This document shows, one piece after another, positions 1 through 7,373 of a stretch of DNA of 64,000 nucleotides. Under the pieces are notes generated by a model. That model was not told the DNA's origin. It was given only the letters and a program-made list of their open reading frames with translations, and did no database searches. This DNA comes from Methylonatrum kenyense (GTDB lineage: Bacteria > Pseudomonadota > Gammaproteobacteria > Nitrococcales > Aquisalimonadaceae), in NCBI RefSeq assembly GCF_023195885.1, contig NZ_JALPKO010000009.1, positions 62,001 through 126,000 on the forward strand. The letters run 5' to 3'. Numbering within the stretch: position 1 is the stretch's first letter; each line of letters opens with the position of its first letter. The position numbers and the translations under genes were made by a program.

Positions 1-96
1 TCGCAAAGCCGCCGCCTGGCCGACGTCGCCGCCGACACCATCGCCATGGCCGATTTGCTGGGAGATTCGGGGGAAGCCAGCGGCCACCGGGGTTGA
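1..96 (+). CDS. nasT: ANTAR-domain antiterminator, NasT-like (C-terminal fragment)
   Basis: Only the last 31 codons lie in the window, in frame from base 1 to the TGA at 94-96. The residues RRLADVAADTIAMADLL match the last helix of an ANTAR domain, the RNA-binding domain of NasT/AmiR-type antiterminators. A perfect-looking partner follows: the nirB leader at 653-774 has the two hairpins and the terminator that such proteins act on. In known nas systems NasT is released from the nitrate sensor NasS and lets polymerase read through the leader. The N-terminal receiver-like part and any nasS lie outside the window, so the name rests on a short match plus context. Confidence 0.6.
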   Translation, partial: SQSRRLADVAADTIAMADLLGDSGEASGHRG

Positions 97-118
97 TTTC
101 GGACTGAACGCGAAACAA

Positions 119-144
119 GAAAGGGTCCCGCCTGGGTCCCTTTC
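119..144 (+). terminator. Intrinsic terminator after the ANTAR gene
   Basis: An 11-bp stem with one T-T mismatch (GAAAGGG/CCCTTTC outer part) and a GCCT loop starts 22 bases after the stop codon. The T-run is short (TTTC), so termination may be partial. Confidence 0.65.
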
Positions 145-262
145 TCGCTGCCACGAGGCCTACTGTCAGCCTCGTCAGGCGATTGCCGGTTCCTCCTGCG
201 ACGCGCGTTGCTCCAGTGAACGGCTTGCTGTCATTGCTGCTCATGTTGGCATCCCCAAAATG

Positions 263-309
263 AAAAACGCCCACCACCTTCCGCGCCTTTACGGAAGCCT
301 GATGGGCGT
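263..309 (-). terminator. Minus-strand intrinsic terminator of an unassigned transcript
   Basis: Read on the minus strand this is ACGCCCA...TGGGCGT (303-309 with 267-273) with an inner TTCCG/CGGAA stem, followed by five T (267-263). No minus-strand gene is recognisable upstream of it. Two further hairpins lie at 328-342 (AACGCA/TGCGTT) and 341-354 (GGCAG/CTGCC), so a small minus-strand RNA is possible, but no clear promoter was seen. The rest of 97-650 holds the nirB control sites listed separately and no supported gene. Confidence 0.45.
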
Positions 310-472
310 CATTGCCGGTTCGGAGAACGCAACCTGCGTTGGCAGCGTCCTGCCAGGAAGGAAGCAGAAACCGCGCAAGATTCTTGGTCTTCGTAAAAAC
401 AGAGACTTAGGTGAACTGCCGGATCCCGGCCTGCATAAAAATCCCATATTGCAGTGCAGCGTCGCGGGGCGA

Positions 473-489
473 TTCACCAAACTGGCGCA
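473..489 (+). promoter_or_regulatory. NtrC-like binding site (distal)
   Basis: TTCACC-N5-GGCGCA fits the NtrC consensus TGCACC-N5-GGTGCA with one mismatch per half-site and the exact 17-bp length. Its centre is about 172 bp upstream of the predicted nirB start, within the usual range for an NtrC enhancer. Confidence 0.5.
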
Positions 490-531
490 AGGGCAATGCC
501 CGCCCGATCCTGGTGCGCGACGCTCGCCTTG

Positions 532-548
532 TGCCCCAGGGGGGTGCA
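532..548 (+). promoter_or_regulatory. NtrC-like binding site (proximal)
   Basis: TGCCCC-AGGGG-GGTGCA differs from TGCACC-N5-GGTGCA at one base and has a perfect right half. It is centred about 113 bp upstream of the predicted transcription start and 59 bp from the distal site. Together with the -24/-12 element it implies activation of the operon under nitrogen limitation. Confidence 0.65.
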
Positions 549-625
549 GACGACGATTCGATTATCTCCCCTGTGCCTGACGGAATATCTATTTAAATCA
601 AAATTATGGGGCGTATCTGGGCGTC

Positions 626-642
626 CTGGCACGGCTTTCGCT
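626..642 (+). promoter_or_regulatory. Sigma54 (RpoN) promoter of the nirB operon
   Basis: CTGGCACGGCTTTCGCT matches the YTGGCACG-N4-TTGCW consensus with one mismatch (TCGC for TTGC). The invariant GG (628-629) and GC (640-641) are exactly 10 bases apart. Transcription should start near 653, five bases before the first leader hairpin. Confidence 0.8.
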
Positions 643-652
643 TTATCTGGTT

Positions 653-774
653 TATTGCTGCGTGACCACTGGCGGTCCGCAGTCCGGCGATGCATGGCGC
701 ATCAGCCGACGAACAACGGCGTTCATTGCAGGTGTCCCCGGCGGGGATATGGCTGTGATGAACGCTTTTTTTTT
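653..774 (+). promoter_or_regulatory. ANTAR-type nitrate-responsive antitermination leader of nirB
   Basis: The predicted transcript begins with two adjacent hairpins. P1 (658-682) has stems CTGCG/CGCAG and GACC/GGTC with a bulged T and a six-base loop ACTGGC, with A at loop position 1 and G at position 4. P2 (685-708) has stems CGGC/GCCG and GATGC/GCATC with loop ATGGC, again A first and G fourth. A terminator follows ten bases later. Dual hairpins with A1/G4 loops are the established binding element of ANTAR proteins such as NasR, NasT and EutV. P2 has five loop bases if the last C-G pair forms, a small departure from the six-base rule. Confidence 0.8.
719..774 (+). terminator. Leader terminator (attenuator) upstream of nirB
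   Basis: An 8-bp stem GCGTTCAT (719-726) / ATGAACGC (758-765) is followed directly by nine T (766-774). It lies between the sigma54 promoter and the nirB start, so it must be read through for expression. This is the switch that the ANTAR protein would control. Confidence 0.85.
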
Positions 775-828
775 GTCTTGACGCAGGGTCAGTCCGAGCG
801 GCTGACAGCGTCCGGTTCGGAGAACGAC

Positions 829-3264
829 ATGAAGGAAAAGCTGGTTCTGGTGGGCAACGGCATGGCCGGCATGAAGGTGGTCGAAGAACTGCTGACCATC
901 GCCCCCGACAAGTACGCGATTACCGTGTTCGGTGCCGAGCCCTACGGCAACTACAACCGCATCATGCTCTCGCCGCTGCTGGCCGGGGAGAAATCCCTGG
1001 ACCAGATCATGCTGAACAGCGAGGACTGGTACGCCGACAACGACATACGGCTGCACAAGGGCAAGGAGGTCATCGAGATCGACCGCCACGGCAAGCGCGT
1101 GATCGCTGCCGACGGCACCGTCGAGCACTACGATCGCCTGCTGCTCGGAACCGGCTCGAACCCGGTGATGATTCCGGTGCCCGGACATGATCTGCCGGGC
1201 GTGGTCAGCTACCGCGACGTCAAGGACGTGGACGCGATGCTGGCAGCGAGCCGGCGGCGCAAGCGTGCGGTGGTGATCGGTGGCGGCCTGCTGGGCCTGG
1301 AGGCCGCCTACGGCCTGATGCAGCAGGGCATGGAGGTGACCGTGGTGCAGCTGATGCCGTGGCTGATGGAGCGTCAGCTCGACCAGGCGGGAGGACAGTA
1401 CCTGCAGCGCTCGCTGGAGGACCGCGGCATGCGCTTCCGCATGCAGGCGGAAACCGCCGAGATTGTCGGTGATGACAACGGCATCCGGGCGGTGCGCTTC
1501 AGGGACGGCACCGAGGAAGCGGCCGATCTGGTGGTGATGGCGGTGGGCATCCGGCCCAACACCGAACTGGCCCGCAAGGCTGGCCTGCACTGCGACCGCG
1601 GCGTGCTGGTGTCGGACACGCTGCAGACCTTCGACCCCAGCATTTACGCGGTCGGGGAATGCGTGCAGCATCGCGGCCAGACCTACGGCCTGGTCGCACC
1701 GCTGTTCGAACAGGCCAAGGTCTGCGCCAACCATCTGGCCGGCTACGGCTTTCGGCTGTACGAAGGCTCGGTGACCTCGACCAAGCTCAAGGTCACCGGG
1801 ATCGACGTCTTCTCCGCCGGCGATTTCCAGGATGCCGCGGGCGTCGACAGCATCGTCTACCAGGACCCGTCCGCCGGCATCTACAAGAAGGTCTGCGTCA
1901 AGGACGACCGCATCGTCGGCGCCGTGCTCTATGGCGACACCGGTGACGGCACCTGGTACTTCCAGTTGTTGCGCGAAGGCACCAGCGTCAAGGATTTCCG
2001 CGACGGGCTGCTGTTCGGCCAGGCCCATCTGGGCGACTCCGGCCACGGCGGCGTCAACCAGGTGGCCAGTCTGCCCGACGACGCCCAGATCTGCGACTGC
2101 AACGGGGTCTGCAAGGGCACCATTGTCGAGGCCATCGGCAAGGAGGGCCTGTTCACGCTGGACGAGGTCAAGGCCCATACCAAGGCGGCCGCCTCCTGCG
2201 GCTCCTGCACCGGCCTCGTCGAACAGTTGCTGGCCGCGACCATGGGCGGCGACTACGAGCAAACCCAGGTCAAGCCGCTGTGCGGTTGCACCACGATGAG
2301 CCATCAGCAGGTGCGCGAGGCCATCCGCGACGATGGCCTGACCAGCCTGCGGGCGGTGTTCGACAGCCTGGCCTGGAAGACCCCGGACGGCTGCGACAAG
2401 TGCCGGCCGGCCCTGAACTACTACCTGATCTCGAGCTGGCCGCACGAGGCCGAGGACGATTCCCAGGCCCGCTTCGTCAACGAGCGCATGCACGCCAACA
2501 TCCAGAAGGACGGCACCTTCTCGGTGGTGCCACGCATCTGGGGTGGCGTCACTACGCCGAAGGAACTGCGTGCGATCGCCGAGGTGGCCGAGAAGTACGA
2601 GGTGCCGACGGTAAAGATCACCGGCGGCCAGCGTATCGACCTGCTGGGCGTGAAGAAGGAGCAGCTACCCGGTGTCTGGGGTGAGCTGTCCGATGCCGGT
2701 TTCGTCTCCGGCCACGCCTACGGCAAGGCCCTGCGCACGGTCAAGACCTGTGTCGGTTCCGAGTGGTGCCGCTTCGGCACCCAGGACTCCACCACCTGCG
2801 GCATCGAGCTGGAGGAGATGAGCTGGGGCTCGTGGACGCCGCACAAGTTCAAGATGGCGGTCTCCGGCTGCCCGCGGAACTGTGCCGAGGCCACGATCAA
2901 GGATTTCGGCGTGGTCGCCATCGAATCCGGCTGGGAACTCCACGTCGGCGGCAATGGCGGCGTCAAGCTGCGTTCCACCGATGTGCTCTGCCGGGTCAAG
3001 ACCATGGAGGAGGTCAAGGAATACTGCGCCGCCTTCATGCAGCTCTACCGCGAGGAGGCGCATTACCTGGAGCGAACCGCGCCCTGGATCGAGCGAGTCG
3101 GGCTGTCTCACGTCAAGGCCCGCGTCGTGGAAGACGCCGAGGGCCGCAAGCAGCTTGCCGAACGCTTCCGCGCCTCGCAGCAACGCGCGCAGGCCGAAGA
3201 CCCCTGGAAGAAGTACAGCAGCAATCACGATGCCAAGTTCGTGCCGCTGAAGCGCGCCGTCTGA
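829..3264 (+). CDS. nirB: Assimilatory nitrite reductase [NAD(P)H] large subunit NirB
   Basis: Reduces nitrite to ammonium with NAD(P)H in the cytoplasm, using FAD, Fe-S centres and siroheme. The 811-residue product starts with an FAD fold (LVLVGNGMAG), then a second dinucleotide fold (VVIGGGLLGLEAA). A BFD-like [2Fe-2S] segment (CDCNGVC from residue 422, then CGSC) follows, then sulphite/nitrite reductase domains. The siroheme/[4Fe-4S] cysteines are C641, C647, C681 and C685 (TCVGSEWC, GCPRNC). The frame is open upstream to 454, but the ATG at 829 has GGAG at 819-822 and begins exactly at the FAD motif. Expression is governed by the sigma54 promoter and the ANTAR leader. Confidence 0.96.
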   Translation: MKEKLVLVGNGMAGMKVVEELLTIAPDKYAITVFGAEPYGNYNRIMLSPLLAGEKSLDQIMLNSEDWYADNDIRLHKGKEVIEIDRHGKRVIAADGTVEHYDRLLLGTGSNPVMIPVPGHDLPGVVSYRDVKDVDAMLAASRRRKRAVVIGGGLLGLEAAYGLMQQGMEVTVVQLMPWLMERQLDQAGGQYLQRSLEDRGMRFRMQAETAEIVGDDNGIRAVRFRDGTEEAADLVVMAVGIRPNTELARKAGLHCDRGVLVSDTLQTFDPSIYAVGECVQHRGQTYGLVAPLFEQAKVCANHLAGYGFRLYEGSVTSTKLKVTGIDVFSAGDFQDAAGVDSIVYQDPSAGIYKKVCVKDDRIVGAVLYGDTGDGTWYFQLLREGTSVKDFRDGLLFGQAHLGDSGHGGVNQVASLPDDAQICDCNGVCKGTIVEAIGKEGLFTLDEVKAHTKAAASCGSCTGLVEQLLAATMGGDYEQTQVKPLCGCTTMSHQQVREAIRDDGLTSLRAVFDSLAWKTPDGCDKCRPALNYYLISSWPHEAEDDSQARFVNERMHANIQKDGTFSVVPRIWGGVTTPKELRAIAEVAEKYEVPTVKITGGQRIDLLGVKKEQLPGVWGELSDAGFVSGHAYGKALRTVKTCVGSEWCRFGTQDSTTCGIELEEMSWGSWTPHKFKMAVSGCPRNCAEATIKDFGVVAIESGWELHVGGNGGVKLRSTDVLCRVKTMEEVKEYCAAFMQLYREEAHYLERTAPWIERVGLSHVKARVVEDAEGRKQLAERFRASQQRAQAEDPWKKYSSNHDAKFVPLKRAV

Positions 3265-3322
3265 CCCCACCTAAAACCTAAAACCTGAAACGTAAAACGG
3301 CATCCACGAGGACAGCACCACC

Positions 3323-3664
3323 ATGCAAGCCGCACCCCGAACCGACGACGACTGGCTGGCCATCGGCCGGCTCGAGGACATCCCGATGCTCGGCGCCCGC
3401 GTCGTCGAGACCGCCAATGGTCCGGTGGCCGTGTTCCGCAACAGCGCCGACGAGGTGTTTGCGCTGCTCGACCGATGCCCGCACAAGGGCGGACCGCTGT
3501 CCGAGGGCATGGTCCACGGACGCCTGGTCACCTGCCCCCTGCACGCCTGGAACATCCACCTGGACCAGGGCGAGGCCAAGGCCCCGGACCAGGGCTGCGT
3601 ACCCCGTTTCGAGGTTCGCAACGACGCCGGCAATCTCTACCTGAACCCGGAGCCTCTGGCGTGA
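3323..3664 (+). CDS. nirD: Nitrite reductase small subunit NirD, Rieske type
   Basis: Partner of NirB, 113 residues, 58 bases downstream with GAGGA before the ATG. It is a Rieske fold with the full ligand set: CPH in DRCPHKGGPLS and CPLH about 20 residues later. The Escherichia coli NirD has the fold but lacks these ligands, so this version probably binds a [2Fe-2S] cluster and may carry electrons. The gap from nirB holds a short A-rich repeat (ctaaaacctaaaacctg) that recurs in the window. Operon membership is inferred from strand and spacing. Confidence 0.93.
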   Translation: MQAAPRTDDDWLAIGRLEDIPMLGARVVETANGPVAVFRNSADEVFALLDRCPHKGGPLSEGMVHGRLVTCPLHAWNIHLDQGEAKAPDQGCVPRFEVRNDAGNLYLNPEPLA

Positions 3665-3684
3665 GGGCTCATAGACAGGTTGAA

Positions 3685-3788
3685 CGGTGTGGTGATGCGC
3701 GTCGCCGGGCTGTCGGCGAGACGGATCTCGCCGCCAAGCCTGCATGGACGCATTTACGGCGTGCCCGACGAGGCGCATCACCACACCG
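3685..3788. repeat. Nested palindromic element between nirD and nasA
   Basis: Arms at 3685-3710 and 3763-3788 are inverted copies matching at about 23 of 26 positions (CGGTGTGGTGATGCGC at the outer end). Inside is a second perfect hairpin, GGCGAGA-CGGA-TCTCGCC. The element could form a large cruciform or an RNA hairpin with no T-run. It may be a mobile relic or an mRNA-stability element. The 226-bp nirD-nasA gap contains nothing else recognisable apart from the repeat at 3835-3859. Confidence 0.55.
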
Positions 3789-3834
3789 GTCCGCGGTAAG
3801 CCGCGCAGCGCCCCCAGACCCCCGATGCACCGGT

Positions 3835-3859
3835 CTGAAAACTGAAACCTGAAAACCGA
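3835..3859. repeat. CTGAAAACTGAAACC-type short repeat
   Basis: The sequence ctgaaaactgaaacctgaaa recurs at 28192-28219 (inverted) and 28333-28356, and in degenerate form at 3271-3298 (ctaaaacctaaaacctgaaa). All copies lie between genes. The function is unknown. Confidence 0.6.
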
Positions 3860-3890
3860 ACACTTTCTTTTCGCCACGCGAGCCAGACAA

Positions 3891-6566
3891 ATGCCCGAAC
3901 ACACACCGCAAGCCACGAAAACCACCTGCCCCTACTGCGGCGTGGGCTGTGGCGTCCTGGCCTATCGCGAGGCGGATGGCTCCGTGCGCGTCGAGGGCGA
4001 CCCCGAGCATCCGGCCAACTTCGGCCGGCTCTGTTCCAAGGGCTCGGCGCTGGGCGAGACGGTCGGCCTGGACGGTCGCCTGCTGCAGCCCGAGGTGGCC
4101 GGCCGCACGGTGGACTGGGAGACCGCGCTGGACGCGGTGGCGGACGGCTTCCGCCGGGTGATTGCCGAGCACGGACCGCAGGCCGTGGCCTTCTACGGTT
4201 CGGGGCAGATGCTGACGGAGGACTATTACGTCTCGAACAAGCTGTTCAAGGGTTTCATCGGCAGCAGCCATGTGGACACCAATTCCCGGCTCTGCATGGC
4301 CTCCAGCGTCGCCGGCCACAAGCGCGCCTTCGGCTCGGATACCGTGCCGGGCAATTACCAGGACCTGGAGCAGGCGGACCTGCTGGTAATCACCGGCTCC
4401 AACCTCGCCTGGTGTCACCCGGTGCTCTACCAACGGATCAAGGCGGCAAGGGCCGGGAACACGGATATGCGCGTGGTCGTCATCGACCCGCGCCGTACCG
4501 ACACCTGCGAGATCGCCGACCTCCATCTGGGGCTCGCGCCGGGGACCGATGTCTGGTTGTGGAACGGCCTGCTGGCCCATCTGGCCCGCGAGGGCCGGGC
4601 CGACTACGCCTTTCTCGAAGCGCATACCGAGGGCTTCGGCGAGGCGATCCAGATCGCCCGCGAGACCGCCGGCAATGTGCCGACCGTCGCCCGGCAATGC
4701 GACCTGGCCGAGGCCGACGTGGCCAGCTTCTTCCGCTGGTTCGCCGCCACCGGGAAGACCGTGAGTCTTTATTCCCAGGGCATCAACCAGTCCTCGGTGG
4801 GGACCGACAAGGTCAACAGCATCATCAATTGCCATCTGCTCACCGGCCGCATCGGCCGGCCGGGCATGGGGCCGTTCTCGATTACCGGCCAGCCCAATGC
4901 GATGGGCGGGCGCGAAGTGGGCGGTCTGGCCAACCAGCTGGCCGCGCACATGGATTACGCGCCGGAGACGCTGGATCGGGTGCGCCGCTTCTGGAATGCC
5001 CCCAACCTGGCCGGCGCGCCGGGACACAAGGCGGTGGACCTTTTCCAGGCCATCCGCCGCGGCGAGATCAGGGCAGTCTGGATCATGGCCACCAACCCGA
5101 TGGTCAGCCTGCCGGATGCCGACGCCATGCGCGAGGCGCTGGCCGGCTGTGAACTGGTGGTGATCTCCGAGGCCATGCGCAGCACCGATACCACGGCGGT
5201 GGCCGATGTCCTGCTGCCGGCACTGACCTGGGCCGAGAAGGACGGCACGGTGACCAACTCCGAGCGCCGCATCTCCCGCCAGCGTCCGTTCCTGCCGCCG
5301 CCGGGCCAGGCCCGGCCGGACTGGCGGGCACTCTGTCAGGTGGCGGAACGGCTCGGTTTTGCCGAGGCCTTCGCCTTCGATGGCCCTGACGCCATCTTCC
5401 GTGAACACGCCCGCCTGTCCGGTTTCGAGAATGCCGGCAGCCGTGATTTCGACATCAGCGGCCTGGCCGCGCTCGATCGCGCCGCCTATGAGGCGCTGCG
5501 GCCCAGGCAGTGGCCGGTGCGCGATGCCGCCGACACCGAGCGTCTGTTCGCCGATGGCCGTTTCTTCACGCCCTCCGGCCGGGCCCGCATCGTCGCCCTG
5601 CAGCCGCAGGCTCCGGCGAATGCGCCGTGTCCGGACTTCCCGCTGGTGCTGAATACCGGCCGTGTGCGCGACCACTGGCACACCATGACGCGCACCGGCA
5701 AGAGTGCCCGGCTCTCGGCCCATACCGTCACCCCGTATCTGCAAGTCCATCCCGATGAGGCCGCCGCGCTGGGGCTGGAGGACGAGGCACTGGCCCAGGT
5801 GGAAAGCCGCTGGGGCCAGGTCATGGGACGGGTTAGGATCGATGCCGCGCAACGTCCCGGCATGGTCTTCGTGCCGATGCACTGGAATGACCAGTACGCG
5901 GTGCAGGGGCGGGTCGACGCCGCGGTGAATCCGGTCACGGATCCACTTTCCGGCGAGCCGGAGTTCAAGCACACACCGGTCCGGGTACGGCCGGTGGCTG
6001 CCACCTGGCACGGCTTTCTGCTGCTGCGCGAGGCACCGGATGCGATGCCGGACTGCGCCTGGTGGGCGCGGGCCCAGGGCGTGGCCTTCACCCGATTCGA
6101 GCTGGCCGGGACCGAGGATTTCGAATCCCTGCCCGAACTTGCCCGCCGTCTGCTGGGCGATGACGGTGACTGGGTGCAGATGGCCGACCCGGCGCGCGGT
6201 ACGTTCCGCGCCGCCTGGCTGCGGGATGGTCGACTGCAGGGCTGCCTGTTCATGGGGCCGCAGGCCAGTCTGCCGCAGCGCTCCTGGCTGTCCGGCCTGT
6301 TCGACCAGCAGCAACTCGCCACTCGGGACCGCATGGCCCTGCTCTCCGGGCACCCGCCGCCGGGGCAGAAGGATGCCGGCCGCACCCTCTGCTCCTGCTT
6401 CGGCGTCGGCGAGAACACCATCATCGATGCCATTCGCCGCGGCTGCCGCGATCCCGAAGCCGTGACCCACCGCTGTCAGGCAGGTGGCAACTGCGGTTCC
6501 TGCGTGCCCGAAATCCGCGAGCTGATTACCCGCCATGCACGCCCCGTGAATCGGAGGATCGCCTGA
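3891..6566 (+). CDS. nasA: Assimilatory nitrate reductase catalytic subunit NasA
   Basis: Reduces nitrate to nitrite in the cytoplasm with a Mo-bis-MGD cofactor. The 891-residue protein has the N-terminal [4Fe-4S] motif C13-x2-C16-x3-C20 with C48 (CPYCGVGC, LCSKG), then molybdopterin oxidoreductase and dinucleotide-binding domains (QPNAMGGREVGGLANQLA; MTRTGKSARL). A C-terminal BFD-like [2Fe-2S] domain follows from about residue 838 (CSCFGVG, CQAGGNCGSC). That extra domain is typical of NasA proteins that accept electrons from a separate reductase; no such reductase gene is in the window. No Tat signal is present, as expected for an assimilatory enzyme. Confidence 0.95.
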   Translation: MPEHTPQATKTTCPYCGVGCGVLAYREADGSVRVEGDPEHPANFGRLCSKGSALGETVGLDGRLLQPEVAGRTVDWETALDAVADGFRRVIAEHGPQAVAFYGSGQMLTEDYYVSNKLFKGFIGSSHVDTNSRLCMASSVAGHKRAFGSDTVPGNYQDLEQADLLVITGSNLAWCHPVLYQRIKAARAGNTDMRVVVIDPRRTDTCEIADLHLGLAPGTDVWLWNGLLAHLAREGRADYAFLEAHTEGFGEAIQIARETAGNVPTVARQCDLAEADVASFFRWFAATGKTVSLYSQGINQSSVGTDKVNSIINCHLLTGRIGRPGMGPFSITGQPNAMGGREVGGLANQLAAHMDYAPETLDRVRRFWNAPNLAGAPGHKAVDLFQAIRRGEIRAVWIMATNPMVSLPDADAMREALAGCELVVISEAMRSTDTTAVADVLLPALTWAEKDGTVTNSERRISRQRPFLPPPGQARPDWRALCQVAERLGFAEAFAFDGPDAIFREHARLSGFENAGSRDFDISGLAALDRAAYEALRPRQWPVRDAADTERLFADGRFFTPSGRARIVALQPQAPANAPCPDFPLVLNTGRVRDHWHTMTRTGKSARLSAHTVTPYLQVHPDEAAALGLEDEALAQVESRWGQVMGRVRIDAAQRPGMVFVPMHWNDQYAVQGRVDAAVNPVTDPLSGEPEFKHTPVRVRPVAATWHGFLLLREAPDAMPDCAWWARAQGVAFTRFELAGTEDFESLPELARRLLGDDGDWVQMADPARGTFRAAWLRDGRLQGCLFMGPQASLPQRSWLSGLFDQQQLATRDRMALLSGHPPPGQKDAGRTLCSCFGVGENTIIDAIRRGCRDPEAVTHRCQAGGNCGSCVPEIRELITRHARPVNRRIA

Positions 6567-7366
6567 TGCAGACGGCAAACGGCAGGGTCTGGCTGGTCGG
6601 TGCCGGACCCGGTGATCCCGAGTTGTTGACGCGCAAGGCCGAACGCCTGCTGCGCGAGGCGGACGTGATCCTGCATGACCGGCTGGTGTCACCGGAAATC
6701 CTGGCGCTGGCCGGTCCGCGGCCGCAGCGCATCTACGTCGGCAAGTGCTGCGGCAACCACCATGTCGGTCAACGGCGCACGGAGGAGCTCCTGGTCCACT
6801 GCGCCCGCCAGGGCCTGCGGGTCGTGCGCCTGAAGGGTGGCGATCCGTTTATCTTCGGCCGCGGCGGCGAGGAGATGGATGCACTGAGGGCTGCCGGCAT
6901 TGCCTGCGAGGTGGTGCCGGGCGTCACCGCGGCGCTCGGTTGTGCCGCTGCCACCGGCATTCCGCTGACCCATCGTGACCATGCCAGTTCGGTGCTGTTC
7001 GTCACCGGCAATGACCGGGACAACCGCAGCCCGGCCGACTGGGCCGCGCTGACCCACCGCGACCGTACGCTGGTGATGTACATGGGCCTGGCGGCGCTGG
7101 AGCACTTCACCGAGGGCCTGCAGCGAAGCGGCCTGCCGGCGGACTGGCCGGTGGCGGTGGTGGCCGAGGGCACCACCGCGCACCAGCAGACCGTGCGCGG
7201 CACGCTGACGACGATTGCCGGACTGGCCCGCGAGGCGGGACTGCCGAGCCCGGCACTGACCATTATCGGCCAGGTGGTCACTGCCGGCCGATCACATCTT
7301 TTCGAGACATCCGGGCAGGTCGGCGCGCAGCACGTGGCCGCGCCGGTCGCGGATGGGGACCGGTAA
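6566..7366 (+). CDS. cobA: Uroporphyrinogen-III C-methyltransferase (siroheme synthesis)
   Basis: Adds two methyl groups from SAM to uroporphyrinogen III, giving precorrin-2, the precursor of the siroheme needed by NirB. The 266-residue protein carries the family motifs VGAGPGDPELLT near the N-terminus, VVRLKGGDPFIFGRGGEE and VVPGVTAALGCAAATGIPLTHR. It lacks the CysG dehydrogenase/ferrochelatase domain, so the later steps must be encoded elsewhere. Its ATG shares a base with the nasA stop (TGATG), which suggests translational coupling. Its placement in a nitrate operon supports a siroheme rather than cobalamin role. Confidence 0.93.
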   Translation: MQTANGRVWLVGAGPGDPELLTRKAERLLREADVILHDRLVSPEILALAGPRPQRIYVGKCCGNHHVGQRRTEELLVHCARQGLRVVRLKGGDPFIFGRGGEEMDALRAAGIACEVVPGVTAALGCAAATGIPLTHRDHASSVLFVTGNDRDNRSPADWAALTHRDRTLVMYMGLAALEHFTEGLQRSGLPADWPVAVVAEGTTAHQQTVRGTLTTIAGLAREAGLPSPALTIIGQVVTAGRSHLFETSGQVGAQHVAAPVADGDR

Positions 7367-7373
7367 ACGCCTC

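Noticed and set aside
311-400. SRP (4.5S) RNA, because GGAAGGAAGCAG at 356-367 equals the SRP tetraloop segment
   Set aside because: The conserved GUCAGG on the 5' side is absent and the flanks do not pair into the SRP helix.
652-2493. Long minus-strand frame opposite nirB (613 codons)
   Set aside because: It is the shadow of a GC-rich gene; the plus-strand NirB is unmistakable and the minus frame shows no known motif.
3669-6692. Minus-strand frame of 1,007 codons opposite nasA
   Set aside because: Composition is that of a reverse-complement shadow; NasA motifs are continuous on the plus strand.
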